This document shows, piece by piece, positions 34,800 to 47,699 of a stretch of DNA of 64,000 bases. Under the pieces are notes generated by a model. The model was not told the DNA's origin and did no database searches. It saw nothing but the letters and a program-made list of their open reading frames with translations. Location: assembly GCA_015680685.1 (NCBI GenBank), contig MNCI01001065.1:2070734-2134733 (forward strand). Direction: 5' to 3'. The stretch comes from Gnetum montanum. Taxonomy: Eukaryota; Streptophyta; Gnetopsida; Gnetales; Gnetaceae. The stretch's first letter is position 1, and each line of letters starts with the position of its first letter. Both the position numbers and the translations under genes were made by a program.

Positions 34800-37577
34800 T
34801 GATGAATCCTACTATTCTAGATTTAGTTCCTTCTACCTTGGTGTTGGTAGTTCTTTTGGTTGCTCAACTACTATTGTTACTACATCTAAAAGCTAAAAGG
34901 AATCTAGTAGTACCTTTATATTCACATACCCACTTCTAACATCATTTATGATATAGGAAACTTTTTGCTTAGATCCTATGGTATTAATACTAGTTAAGGG
35001 TAAGGAAAATTAGGAAACAGTTTCTTGACATTGACAAACCATGATGTGAATTACTTACATTCAATGTTGAACACTTACACTATGTTTTATAACTCCTGGT
35101 GGTCTACCATTCCCTTAGCCTAGTTCTCTATGATTGCTCACTAAGCTTCAAATCTTACCTTTAGAACCTTAAGTTCCACATTATCTATTTTTGGTTTTTT
35201 GATGGTCTCTTTGTGGAGCTTGAACTTAGCCTCATACAAGAGGTGTGAGCTAGCTACTTGCTTTTTAAGTTCTAACTATAGTCTTCCAATAGTTAACATT
35301 ACCAAGTCTACATAGCAAAGGTTGGTAACCTCTATATACTATGTTATCTCTTCAATTTATAGCTCCTTCAAGTAGATCTCTACTTGATTATAGATATTGA
35401 GCCTATCAAATATGAGTTGTCAAGTATCATCATGTTGTTACAATTGCTAGAGAGCATCATTCATCTTCATCATGACCAATTGGGTTTTTTTTTCATTAAC
35501 TTCTTTAAATATGCTCACTTAGTCTCTCTAATGAATTTTCACCTTCTCATACTTTAGGGTCTCATTTTTCCAAGAAACAATCTTGATGGCTAAATTTCTT
35601 ACGGCACACACCATTTGCATTAAGATATTTTTATTTTTAACTCTAAAGTATCTAACATCTTGGTTTACCCTAGTAATTTATTCCTGGTGACACTTAAGGT
35701 ATTCCTCTAGTTGTTCTTTTTGCATCTTCATCTTAAGCAAACATTGATTTTTCTTGGTTCGATGTTTATTTTCATTTAGCATCTTAGCAAGCTCCTTGTT
35801 TGTAGCATTCATTGTGATATCTACCAATGATGTATCCCAAATGACTCTCTCTTTCTCATCATTAGACACCTTTAATTTTTTCTAAAGCTCTTGAAAAGCT
35901 TCATCTCTAGTCAGTTCTAGTCATAAGATAATAGAATCAAACAAGAAATCTCTTAATTGCACAACTTCATTTGCCAATCATTGATGAATGTTGTAGCTTC
36001 TTCCAAAAACTCTTTTACAATGACCAATTTACCCCTTATCTCCATTAGTATGGACTAGATCACTGAAACATCTTTTGGAATATCAAAGACATGTGAAATT
36101 AGTTGCCCAGTACCCACTAGTCTCTCCATTACCTCTTCATACTAGGCTATAGTCATCCCCCTAAATTTGATTCTTATAGACACTTGAATGTTTTCCATAG
36201 CAACAATGTCTAGCATAGGTGCCATATGAACCTTCAATTCTTCTCCTAGCTTATCTACCATCATCTCCTACCTTGAATGATTACCATGGTGATGCCTTCC
36301 CATTCTTCTAATACCACAAGAAAAGTTTTGGATCACCCAAAATTTCTGAAACTTATTCAAATGGTAGAAATACCATAACTTCTCCTATGATCAAGTTAGC
36401 ACAAATAGTGGTTTGAGTTCTTTTTGTGGAGATAACGTTTTTCAAATCATCTAACAACTAGTTAATGGTCCTTTTAACCTCATTAAGATGACTTATGACT
36501 AGATAATAGTTTGTTTACTTACCACCACTAGGTTCCTATAGTTGCACATCTCTGAGTAAGCTTAGGCATTTTTCAATGCCTACAATGTCCTTGGATGATG
36601 ATATTGATGCCTCTTCTTCAAGTTTTAAGGTGTCTTCATTTTTATCATTTTCTACCATGATGCAATAGGAGCTCTTTGAAGTACACCATTTGCATATCAG
36701 GCCATCCCTCCTTTCTTACAAATTTTTTTTGATCAATCATGGAAAGGAAAGTATCTTCCTACCTTTTTCATTTTTCTTGAATCTCTTCTCAATTTCTAAG
36801 AAAATAAATTAGGTAAAGTTAATTAGAAATTTCCCACTGGGAGTTGCACATGCCCTCACAGAGATGATGTAACTTGCTAGGTTGTATCATTGGATTGAGG
36901 TGATGCACTATTATCTTACATTATATCCTTTCTACTTTAGTTAGGGGGTCGTGCTCTTTATGATTAGCACCATTACACCTTTATTGCCATTCTTTTTTTA
37001 TTTCTACATTTGACTACATATACATCTTTACAAGCTTTGCCCCTTCAATGGATAATCCTAAGGCATTTGCTATGGCCTCCACTAAATAACAAATGGTGAT
37101 GCCTTTAATTTTCATAATCATATCTCCTTGGAAATTATTTTGGAAAAGGTGGATCTCATCAAGGTACCATTCTAAACTATTGAAAATGATGGACCAAAGC
37201 AAGGATAGTTGTAATAGGGTTCAAACTTCTTCAAGTGAAAATTCCAAAAATGGTCCAAAGGTTAATTCTTTGTCAATCATGCTTTTGACTTTCTTACTTT
37301 AAACCTTCTCTAGGAATTCCTTCATGAGCATGGCCTCTAGGCTTGGCTTGGGCCTAGGCACTTCATCCTACCTAAACTACTCTATTTCTACTATGGGAAT
37401 TTTATGAACAAACTTTGACTCAAGTTCTTCGCCCAATGGGTAAATTTCATATATCGTCGCAACTACTTATTCTACTTTTAGTTGTTGCATCTAGTACTAT
37501 TATCCTTGCCCTCCTCTTTGGCACTTTTTCCTAAGCTGTGAAGGCCCACTCACTTGGGGACCTCATTTTAATATCAT
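34800..37577 (-). pseudogene. ORF2 of element G
   Basis: The start is ATG 37577, reading M-I-L-K then a TGA, in step with MAPK-TGA of element F. FLEFSLEEV and LLWSIIFNSLEWYLDEI (37195-37260) match the SPLWPILLESGNWYLGE block. The coiled-coil part is best seen at 35678-35869 (KELAKMLNENKHRTKK). Stops and frameshifts are dense, and it is the oldest ORF2 copy here. The 5' UTR and promoter of this gene lie beyond 51141, because element E is inserted 153 bp upstream of the ATG. Confidence 0.6.
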
Positions 37578-37729
37578 TTTTAATCACATAGATGACCTTT
37601 GACTTATCCTTAGCATGGATACAAGTGTTGATACCCTTCGATCATTTCTTAGTTGGTTAAATTCCTAAAAAATATGACATTAATATCCCTAAGTAATCAC
37701 AGCCTTATGATTTTGAGATTCTAGAATAG

Positions 37730-37734
37730 ATAAG
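37730..37734. repeat. target site duplication ATAAG, left copy (element E)
   Basis: ATAAG here and at 51141-51145 flank the complete element E. A 5-bp duplication is the norm for Ty3/gypsy. Confidence 0.85.
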
Positions 37735-38672
37735 TGATGAGTGGTGAAGGTACCCCTATGCCCAACCATATGAATCACAAAGCATTCACACACGATCTAG
37801 TCGAATTCCATGGACTATCTACTTTCCAATGCACTAGTCTTCTAGGAAGTGAATCTTGCTCTAAGTTCATTCGTTGTCTTCCCAATTATACTTGTGAAGT
37901 ACAAAGGTATGGTTAAGTGTAATCAAGGCATATGATTTTTATCATTTTATGTTTTATGGTTTTGTTGCTTAAATAAAGAGAGATGAAGTAATTTAATGAC
38001 TAATTTAATTTAAATAACTAGTCTCTAGCTAGTCTTAACATAAGCATCTAGTCCCACTTTCCATACACGTCTTGAACCCATGTATCCACTACTAGGTTAC
38101 CAAGTGCTACACTACTAGGCACACCAAGCAATAACACTACTAGGATTACCAGATGAACACATGTTTATGCTCGAAGCGATCATACTTATGTACTTAATAT
38201 ATTTAGCTTAATTAATTAAAGTCTAATTTAGCTTAATTTAGATTAATTGATTAAATATTTAATAAAAACAATGAATACATAAATAAAAAATTAAGCTATC
38301 CAAAATGCTACAAGGTTTATTAAGAAGCATGTCTTTATTACCGTACATACTAGTGTGGTTCAATACATCAGTGCTTGAATAAAGATCCATACACTCAATG
38401 ACTCCTACTGCAAGCACTTGGGGAAAATATTCTAACTTTCAAATAGACAACCTACAAGATCTCTACTACTACTATGACTTGAATGCCCATAAACATGGCT
38501 AAGAGCTCATATTTATAGTTTTTGCTACAGTACTGCGTCAACAAGGCCCCATAGACATAGCAAATGCTACATCGATGTGGCCTAGTTGACAGGGCAACAC
38601 TATGTAAATGAGGCCCCATCAATGAGGCCACATCAATGGGGATTCATCGACATGACACATTGATGCTCATGA
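37735..38672 (-). repeat. 3' LTR of element E
   Basis: It begins TGATGAGTGG (U5 end inverted) and ends TCATGA. U3 words: CATCGATG at 38570, GTCAACAAGGCCCC at 38537, AGGCCCCATCAATGAGGCC at 38611, CATCGACATG at 38645. Inverted TATA box TATTTATA at 38510-38517. Confidence 0.88.
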
Positions 38673-38710
38673 TATCCCCAGAACTAAATAAAAACTCATC
38701 CTTGAGTTCC
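38673..38710 (-). promoter_or_regulatory. polypurine tract and upstream box of element E
   Basis: Inverted TATCCCCAGAACTAAAT followed by AAAACTCATCCTTGAG, equal to the CTCAAGGATGAGTTTT..GGGGATA box of the other copies. Confidence 0.75.
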
Positions 38711-38879
38711 TTTACAAAATTGGGAAGGCATGGGATTATTTATTAACTCTTTAACAAAAAAAATTGACTTGACAAAACTAAGTGCCCAAGTGTACAGATC
38801 ATACAGATTACAAAAAATTTTGGTGTTCATGACACAAAATTGAACACCATGACATGACTCTACAAAAATTTAGATAACA

Positions 38880-41776
38880 CATCCTCTGATTACATGAAGA
38901 CGGTGAAGAAGATCAAATAGTCCAAGGTGGTGGTGGCTCTTGAGGATCTGAAGGACCTTCGCCAGGTCCAAACACATGCGATAGCTGAGGTGGCTATGGC
39001 TATCTTGCTACAATTGCAAACTTTGATGGAAGGTGAAAGACATCTAACAATGCCTTCATCTTCTTCTCCTTACTCCGGGGATCATTCACAGTACATGCAT
39101 CATCACCAATGTGGGTTGGAATGGGGACATTCCATAGATAGGACATGATTAGGAACATCTCCTTCACATTGATAAACCAACACCAAATTGCTTGCATTTG
39201 ATATCAAACATCCTAACTATGTTTTATAGCTTCTGATAGTCATTCATCCTTCTGGCCAAGTCCTTAGTGGTTGATTATTGATCAATGAATCATGCCTTGA
39301 GAACTTCAAGTTCAACGTTAGCCACAACAAGCTTGTCCTTGGTGTCCTTGTGGTGCTTGAACTTAGCCTTATACAACAAGTACAAGCTGGCCACCTATTT
39401 TTTGAGCTCTGACTGCAGCTATCCAATAGTCAACATGGCCAAACTTGCATAACAGAGATTGGCAAGCTCCATATATTCCATCATCTCCTCAATCTATAAC
39501 TCCTTTGTGTGAATTTCTTCCTTGTTGTAGGCATCTATCCCATCAATGATGGGTTTCCAGACTTCTCTACCTTGTTGGAGTTACTAGAGGGCTTCATTTA
39601 CTTTTGCCTTCACCAACTGGATGTATTTTTCATTTACCTCCTTCTGTAGAATGGCCTATTCTCTGTAATGGTCTTTGACTTTCTCAAATTTGAGAGCTTC
39701 AAATTTCCAAGCAACTATCTCGATTCTAGTTTTTTGGCAAAGGGAATGCACCTCCTCCATGGAGAGATTCCTATTTTCTACTATTAATCTCCTCAATTTT
39801 GTAATTGCTTTGTATAGTTGCTTCTACTATTGATGGATAAAATCTGTTTACTATTGCTTATGCACATCAACATTTTGTAGGTGATGATTTTTTGTAGTTA
39901 AGTAGATATTCTCTAGGTGGGTCTGATCCAAGGTCTTCTGAATCTTGTGCTATGTGGACTCTTCCAAGGATTAATAAAATACCAATGTCTCCATTGCACC
40001 CTCAACTCCTTTCAGTTTAGAGTAAAGTTGTTGCATAGCTTCATCTCTTGTCAGTACCAGGTTGAGAAATGTAGAATCAACAATCTAGGCTCTTAGTTTG
40101 GCAAATTTCATAGCTAAGCGTTCATTCCACTCCTTGGCTATTTCAAGTTGTCTCTCCAATATGATGTTTTTTCCCCTTGCCTCTAGCAGCTTCAACTGGG
40201 TTGTAGTGATGTTGTCTGGAAAGTCAAAGACATCTAAAAGTAGTTGCCTAGTTCCTACCAGTCAGTCTAGTAGTTCTTCGTGTTACGCCACATCTAGTTT
40301 GCCACTTGTAGTTCCTATGGACATCTACACATCTTTGAGTGTAGTGACATCCAATGTAGATGCTACAAGTGCATTAAGATTCTCGGTAATACAATTAGAA
40401 TCACTTCAGCTATGGTCTCTTGCCCTTGGTGCCACATCACCAATAAAAATACCCCTTCACCCTTCTCCAAGTGCATTGAGAAGGTCATAGTGTTTCCAGA
40501 GATTTCTAGGAGTGACTATTATTCTGTGAGAGATACTGTGACCTCTCTAGCACTTGGATTCAATTGCATAGGTAGCTACATTATTTGGGCTAAGAAAATG
40601 GATCCACCCTCACCCATCAAACTAATTATTTGAGCCACCTCATTGAGGTAACTCATTGCTAATTTATAAACAAATGAATCCCTGCCACTTGTGCCTACTC
40701 GTTGCTCTTATTCACTCAAGAGCCATTCTCTGTATTCTCACAATCGTTGGACAATTGCAATGATATTTAAAACCATTATCTAAGTGGCAAGTGGAGGTGG
40801 TGGTCACTACTCTTCTTCTTGAGTTGTGGTCATGGGAATCTTATCCTTCATTATTTCCACCCAATTGGTAGCCAGAACAATTCTGATAGTATCATTGGTG
40901 TAACGAACTATCCCTCCCCTTCAATAGAGTTTCTTAATGAGGCATGGGAAGGGGAGTGTCTTCCTTCCACATTCATTTTCTTTAAATTGTTTCTCCATTT
41001 CTAGATAGATCAACTATAGAATGTTGACCAAGAATCTCCCACTCATAGTGATACATGCTTGGGCAGAGAAGGCAGTGATTTTACTTGGCCTCACCATCGA
41101 ATTAAGGTGGAAGGTCAAAATCTTATAGTAAATCCTCTCTACTAGTGTGAGTGCATCAAACTCCTTATAGTCGATGCCATAGCATCATTGCACCCATTCT
41201 TTCTTGATACTAGGATCTACCTACATTGGAATCTCAGTAAGGTTTGTCCTTGTTTTAGGCAACCCAAGCACTACAATAATAGCTTGCACTGAGTAGGACA
41301 TCAAGATGTTCTTGATTTTTACTATTGATCTAGGCTGCCTATTATTCTAGAATAAAAACATCTCTCCCATGTACCACTCCCCAGTGGAAGTGATGATTGG
41401 CCACATGGGAGAGGCCTTTAGCTGGTCCTACACTTCTCTTGGTGCATGCTTCAAGAAAAGGCAAAAGTTTGACTCCTAGAGCACTGATTTTTCGACCTCC
41501 CTCAATTTGATTTGATTCAAGTAGTCCTCTATTAAGGTCACCTTGAGGTTTGCTGGTTGTGCTAACACATCATCCCAATGGAAGTGTTTTGTTGCTACTA
41601 CTAGTGGTTCTGGAATTTATCTTATAGATTCCACTTCTACCTCTTTTCTGAGGACCTATGGCATGGGTTTCCAATAGTTCTTCTTAGAGCTATTCTTGGC
41701 CCCTTCCCATTCTAGGTTGTTTCTTCCTTGGTTGGGACAGTCGCGCTTCCTACATGTGCTTTCTTTTTGGTGCCAT
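38880..41776 (-). pseudogene. ORF2 of element E: 'plant transposon protein'-like domain plus coiled coil
   Basis: It starts at ATG 41776 with MAPKRK. Blocks in order: SPMWPIITSTGEWYMGEM (around 41390), LTLVERIYYKI (around 41135), KTLPFPCLIKKLY (around 40950), YTND (about 40910). They line up one to one with element F. The long remainder (40700-38950) is Glu/Lys/Gln-rich and helical. The tail is PSDPQEPPPPWTI near 38935. Many stops and some frameshifts. The role is not known; the coiled coil suggests a dimer. Confidence 0.68.
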
Positions 41777-42174
41777 ATGTGGTCACAACACATCCATGGA
41801 TTAGTAGATGTAATGTGTACCTTTAAATTTTTAAATACCTTTCCTCATTAGTTAGTTAGTTACACTTTGGCTAAGGTTCGATCAAGGTAGATTTATTATT
41901 TTATTATTATTTTATTAATTATTTATTATAATTATCACCNATACTTTGGCTAAGGTTCGATCATGGTAGATTGATTATTTTATTATTATTTTATTAATTA
42001 TTTATTATAATTATCACCGGAGCTTGTTGGAAAGGTTTAACTCTTGTAATTTAGTATTTATATTTAGTATTTAATAGTTGATTTTTCAATTAAACCTTTG
42101 TGGAAGTTAGAAAAATCATGAAAATTTTTCTGACAAAAGTGGTACATTTGTGGATCCCATGACGAAAAGCTTAC
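41777..42174 (-). other. putative 5' UTR intron of ORF2 in element E
   Basis: A donor AAAG/GTAAGC (inverted GCTTAC at 42169-42174) and TACTAAT (inverted at 41800-41806) match those of element F. The acceptor AG before the ATG is no longer present (ACCACAT/ATG). It contains a 77-bp duplication with an N. Confidence 0.45.
41863..42018. repeat. 77-bp direct duplication split by a single N
   Basis: Copies 41863-41939 and 41941-42018 (CACTTTGGCTAAGG to ATTATCACC) differ at about three sites; the N at 41940 lies exactly between them. Likely an unmerged contig overlap. Confidence 0.75.
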
Positions 42175-42324
42175 CTTTGGTAGTGGCAAGGTCAAAGAAC
42201 AAAGTGATTTGGATAAATAGTTTGTGAGTTGTGGGCTCTAGAAGGTTCTAAGCTTTGAAAATTTGAAAAAAAAAACCTTTAATGTTTATGAGAAAATGTA
42301 AAATTTTCCAAGTGGGGTTGCACC

Positions 42325-42425
42325 TATTTATACTATTTTTCCCTTACATCGACGGGGCCCCATATACAGGGCCTCATATATGGGTCCACTCCATCGACAA
42401 GGCCTTGTATACAAGGCCCATTGAC
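42325..42425 (-). promoter_or_regulatory. putative ORF2 promoter of element E: CATCGA/GGCC words plus TATA box
   Basis: On the minus strand: GTCAATGGGCCTTG, TTGTATACAA, AAGGCCTTGTCGATGG, GAGGCCCTG, GGGGCCCCGTCGATG, then TATAAATA (inverted at 42325-42332). The U3 of this element's LTRs uses the same words (GGCC next to GTCGATG/GTTGAC) before its TATA box. The ORF2 ATG lies about 550 bp downstream. Confidence 0.6.
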
Positions 42426-43924
42426 AAAAATTTTAAAATTTGAATATCTCAAGAAATATAAGGAATTTTTCAATGAAATTAGGGTCCATGGAATCCTAGA
42501 AAAGCCAAGAATATGATAAAATCATTGAACAGGGTCTTTGAAACCTTAAAACTTGGAAATTTTCTATGGAGAACATATTTAATGAACAAAATATGTAAAG
42601 GAGCACATGGGCTGATGTGGAAGATGGATGTACGAAAGATTCTGGTTGCAAGAATGCTTAAGCATAAGGTGCTTAATGAACCCAACCAAGGGATATGTAA
42701 GTGGATCTTCCCCATAGTAGGCACATGCCCTTTTTATCTTTGCATAACCTCAACCTAAGGAGTCTATGGGCCCCATAAGTGACTAATGATTAATGAAAGT
42801 TAAGAACCAAAACCTAGAAGATTCTACCTAAGAATTCAGGTACATCAAACCAATACATGGAACCAAGAACATGGACACTAGTAGTGAGGTGAGTTATGGT
42901 CAATAGAGATTGATGATGGAGAAGGTAAAATGGACTTTTGAATTGAGGTCATGAGGAATCCCTTGTGGAGTTTATGTTTAAAATGACCTAAGAAGATTCA
43001 TTCTTAGTCTAGACCAAAACCAACCTCTTTTAGTGACTTCGCATCACCACTCTAAGACTGATCCGCCCCCTTAAGACACAAGAGTGCTTCTACAAAACAA
43101 CCACCATTCCATAAAGAAAAGAAAAGAGAAGTAGAAAGTGCAAGAGGACCTTAGTTAGAGGGGACCTTCAGGCATGGGTAACATGTCTTTCTAGTTCCAT
43201 AACCAATGCTTATAGCTCATTTATAGGGGTGTTCTTTGAATTCCCATCATGTTTTTTTTTTCTCTTTTTATGGGAACCACACCATGCAAAGACTTTATTT
43301 TACTTCATGTAGTTAGTGACATGGAACAGTAAGTAGCTCATGAAAACACTTGAGCACTCAAGTAAGTAGAAGAGTACAAAGAGTATTGAGTTCTCTTGAA
43401 GTCACGCCATGTTCAAACCTTTGAATCCTTTCCAATTCTAGAAACTACCAAGGTCACAAGTTTGTTAAAGATTTATTTAATGATAGGGAACCTCGCATTT
43501 CCAAAATAAAGAAAGCCATAGAGTTTGTGGATGTGTGGATGTTCTAGACTCACTACTTGTTCCATGAAAAAGAAACCATGACTAAGTCATGGGTACAAAA
43601 ATTCAAAAATAGAAACCAAACAAAACATAAAGCAAAAACCACCATTAATAACAACTATAGCACCACTATGTCCTATTGGAAATAAAGCACTTTTATTATC
43701 AAAAATTTGAAAACCACACTTAAACAACACAAAGTAAAATATATAAGTGTAAAATACCTAATAAAAATTCAAACGTACTAACGAGGGTGTAAAAAAATAG
43801 TGTAAAAATAGGAAAAATTTTGAAAATCAAAAAGTTGTAAAATAAATAAATTGCAAAATCAAAGACATGAAAAACAAAAAATAGAAAAACTAAGGAGCCA
43901 TACGGATGATTAGCATAGATGATC
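42426..43924 (-). other. noncoding spacer of element E between pol and ORF2
   Basis: No coding signal. Phrases such as GGGTAACATGTCTTTCTAG (43175-43195) and a TAGTGACTTCGCAT-type segment recur in the spacers of G and H and, in part, of the family A element. Confidence 0.65.
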
Positions 43925-43950
43925 ATCTCCCCCACAACTGAGTGGGAAGG
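43925..43950 (-). promoter_or_regulatory. central polypurine-tract-like site of element E
   Basis: On the minus strand CACTCAGTTGTGGGGGAGAT, nearly the same as the true polypurine context CATTCAGTTGTGGGGGTA, just after the integrase end. Confidence 0.5.
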
Positions 43951-43957
43951 AGGAGAT

Positions 43958-45180
43958 CTAAAAAACTAAATGTGGTTGTCCATCCATTGAGGTATTCATT
44001 GCACTAGCTTGCTTAGGCTCATGGAAAATCTTTACTTGTTGGATGTTGACCAACTTCTTTTTCTTTGGGATCTTAGGTATGTATATGATCATGGGCTTAG
44101 AAGGAAAGGTTTCATCAATCATATAAGGTCCTTTCCACAATGTTTTTAATTTCATTTTTTGAGGTACATGTGTGGGATTTTAGTAATGAACCTTATCTCC
44201 CAGTTGAAATTTTACTTTTTGTATTCTTAGATCATGTCATTGTTTGTTGAATGCACTTCATTCAAAGATAGGGCCACCAATCAATTTTGGTCTAGCACAT
44301 TGAGGTTAATCAGTCTTTTTTCTTTTCTTGCTCTAAACTTAGGTCAAGATTTAGTTCAAAGGCTATTAAGACTGTACGGAGCTTGGATTGAATCGAGAGC
44401 ATTCGAAGTTTTTCGTACACTAGCTCATAGGAAGAGTAGCCACTAGGGAGTTTTCATGTTGAGCGGTAGGCCTAAAGGGCATCATGGAGTTTTGTGCTCC
44501 AATCTCTCCTATATTTTCTTGTGGTCTTTAGTAGGATCTTTGTGATCTCTTAGTTAGTTACCTCTACTTGACCATTGGCTTGGGGATGATATGGTGTTGT
44601 TAATTTATGTTCAACCCCCAAGAATTACATCAATTTTCTAAAAGTGACACCTATAAAATGAGTTCCATTGTAAGAAATTAGTGTGTGTGGCATTCCAAAC
44701 CTATTTACAACATTTTGTTATACAAATCTAGCAGTAGTGGATGATGTACAATTAGTAATGGCTACTGCTTCTACCCATTTGGTGTAGTAGTCAATTGCTA
44801 CAATGATGTATGCCTTTTCATAATACATGGACTTGATGAGACCCATGAAATCAATGCCCCATATGTCAAAGGGCTCCAATGATTAAATCCACTATTAAGG
44901 ACCCTCAATTCAAGAGATCATCCTACCATCTCTTTGACAGTGCTCACAAGATCAAACAAATTGGTGGGCATCACTAAATATTGTAGGAGAATAGTATCCT
45001 GCCATCAGGATTTCTATAGCCATGTGCCTCTTTGCATAGTGGCCTCTGCAAGGACCTTCGTGAGCATCTTGAAAAACATAGTGGATCCACATTAGGGACA
45101 CACCAACGAACCAAGCCATCGATGCACACCTTGTAAAGGTATCCTTTGATTTTCATGAAGTACTTTGCCTAATGAAGAAA
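43958..45180 (-). pseudogene. pol: integrase of element E
   Basis: The zinc domain (45156-44940) begins with KIKGYLYKVCIDGLVRWCVP. The core (about 44880-44480) has DIWGIDFMG, a VAIDYYTKW first Asp, LISYN where the second Asp is expected (Asp lost) and QVEVTN with the Glu kept. The C-terminal part is open (44155-43958) with KLKTLWKGPYMI, the GPF/Y-like module, and ends near MDGQPHLVF. Confidence 0.8.
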
Positions 45181-45249
45181 CTATTATTTCTTCCTAAAGT
45201 TTAGATCTCATGGCATCTCTTAAGTAAGAAGGTAAGTGAGGATGCCATC

Positions 45250-46620
45250 ATACCATTTTAGTTCCGTGGGCACTTAGTCATTTATTGCTCCTATAAAGAG
45301 GATTTCATCTAAAAATTGATCAAAGAGTGAACTCTCCTCCTCTTTATTATCCCATCTTAACCAAGAGAGATGGTCAACAACCACATTCTTAGTCCCTTTT
45401 CAATCTACCATTGTGAGATAAAATTCATGCAAGATCACAAGCCATCATATGATATGAGGGCTTACCATTGGCTTGTTCAATAGGAAGTAGATGACACTGT
45501 TATCTATGTGCACAAATACTTTATATCCAAGCACATTATGCCTAAACTTGTCGAGAACATACACCACTACCATCAGTTCTTTCTTAGTTGTGATGTAATT
45601 TAATTATGCACCCACAATGCTTCTGCTTACGTAGTGGATGTAATATGGACATTTCTTATCATCCAACTGCATAAGAATTACTCCCAAGGCATAATTAGAT
45701 GCATCTGTCATTATATGGCATGGTCTATACCAGTTTGGTTCCCATAGAATTGGAGTTTTTACGAGTTTCTCCTTTAGTAGTTGGAAAGCATATTTGCACT
45801 CCTTGATCCAAACAAATGAAGCATCTTTCTTTGTAAGCTTGACCAATAGCTTCATGATCTTAAAGAAATTCTCTATGAAATGTCAGTAGTACCCAGTATG
45901 TCTAAGGAACAAGAGAACATCTTTGACTATCTTTGGTTGGTATGTAATTCCTTGGATGACCCTTATGTTTTATAAGTCCACCTCAATCCCTTCCTAAGTA
46001 AGTCTATGCCCCAAACTAATGCCTTCTTAGACCATTAGATGGATTTTTTGCCAATTGAGCTTGAGGTTTTTTTAACACATCTTTTCAGTACCTACTCAAG
46101 ATTATCCATGACTTGCTCAAATATAGCCTCATAGGTAGAGAAGTCATCCATACAGACTTCTACCCCACTACTGATTTGCTATTGAAAAATACTAAGGACC
46201 ATGTGTTGAAATGTTGTAGGGGTGTTGCATAGACCAAATGGTATCTTACAATATGCAAAACTCCCCTAGGGACTCATGAATGTTGTCTTGGCCTAATCTT
46301 CTAGCACCATTGGGATCTAGTTATAGCCACTATAACCATCCAAAAAGCTATAATAACAATGCCAAGAGATAATGTTCAACACTTTCTCCACAAATAGTAA
46401 TGAAAAATGATCTTTAAATGTTGCCATGTTCAATAGCCTAGAGTCAATGCAAACTCGCCACTTACCATCTTTCTTTGGCACAATTACGAGTGGGCTAACC
46501 CACTCACTATCCTCGATGGGATAGAGGAACCTTGCCTTGAGGATTTGTTCTATTTCCTCAATGATCTGCTTCAATTTGTGGTTCAACCGCCTTTGTGGCT
46601 ACCTTCTTAGCTTCATGGCT
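45250..46620 (-). pseudogene. pol: reverse transcriptase-RNase H of element E
   Basis: The RT start is open at 46586-46317: EWVSPLVIVPKKDGKWRV and YYSFLDGYSGYN. Then FAYCKIPFGLCNTPTTFQ (about 46250-46200) and CMDDFS (about 46150), the catalytic YxDD block. RNase H/connection is open at 45855-45604 with VWIKECKYAFQLLK and the catalytic-Asp segment MTDASNYALGVIL. Decay-type stops separate the open parts. It shares all blocks with the family A element. Confidence 0.85.
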
Positions 46621-47099
46621 AGGTCAATGTAGATGTGATGCTAGCATATCCTTGGATTGATTCCTGTAAGTTTGGAATATGACCAAGCAAAGGTTGTTGG
46701 CCACTTCTTAATGACCCGCAACAACTTGTCTCTTTGTTCAGGAGCAAGATTTAAATTGATTATGACCAACTTACCATTGTTTAAAAATGCATATTCCATG
46801 TCAGCTGGTAGAGTTTTTAACTCTAGGGGATCCTTCCTAAAATTATCAAGGATTTCTAACTCTTCCTAATAGGTGTCATCATCTTCATCATTGGAGAGTT
46901 GGTGATGAACTCACTTACGTTCATCCATGCTTTTGACATAAGCACATGCCAGGTGCTCAAGGTTTCATGCATAATGTGTTGTTATCAGAATCAATTGTCA
47001 ACCACTAGGTGCCCTCCTATTTTGTGGCTACTATGTACAAACACCTTTGGATATCTATTTCTTGTGCACACTAATTACATGTTGTAATGAATGTACTCT

Positions 47100-47600
47100 T
47101 GATGGATTAGATCTTTTGTATGCAATTACACCAATTATCACTATACGCAATGCATGGAACATGCTTCTTCTTTAGCCTTCCAAATTCATTTTCCTTGGAG
47201 ATTTCCAAGGAGAGGTTCCTTATACCCATACGTGCATCTACTATGCTTAACCATGCCCTTGCCATAATGATGGGAAAGTCACCTTTGTAGTTGTTATTCT
47301 TGATCACCAAAAAATCAACAGGGTAGGACCACCCACAAACTATGGTCACAGTGTCCTCCACTAATCCCAAAGAAACAATGATTGATTAGTCTACCAACTT
47401 TGAACATATTTTTCTCTTCTTGAGAGGTGATAGGTTCCAAGCTTTGTACATGTCATGGAAGATGAGATTGACATTAGAACCAGAATCAAGAAGAGACTTG
47501 CATGGCTCATGTCTAGCAATCTGTATGCAAATGAGTGGACTTCCTAGGTAAAATATTTTTGTGGAAAGAATACTAGCCATGATCTAATCAAAAACAACAT
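47100..47600 (-). pseudogene. pol: protease of element E
   Basis: An open frame (47580-47386) with the intact active site LLDSGSNVNLI and then, after a short break, 47370-47107 with VCGWSYPVDFLVI and FPIIMARAWL. It is the better of the two Athila-like proteases here and defines the family for the copy at 4520-5060. Confidence 0.82.
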
Positions 47601-47699
47601 GACTTAACATTACAATGCAGATCCAAGGTATCGTTTGGTTTCAAGGACACTCAAATGTGTTTGATGCAAAGGATGAAAGTGTTGGAGATATAGGATGAC

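Noticed and set aside
40098-40490. Open frame of 130 codons on the plus strand, Ser-rich
   Set aside because: It is the antisense shadow of the coiled-coil part of ORF2 in element E.
42325-42425. Word cluster and TATA box in element E as part of a nested solo LTR
   Set aside because: No TGATGA or TCATCA edge, no R-U5 sequence and no target duplication around it.
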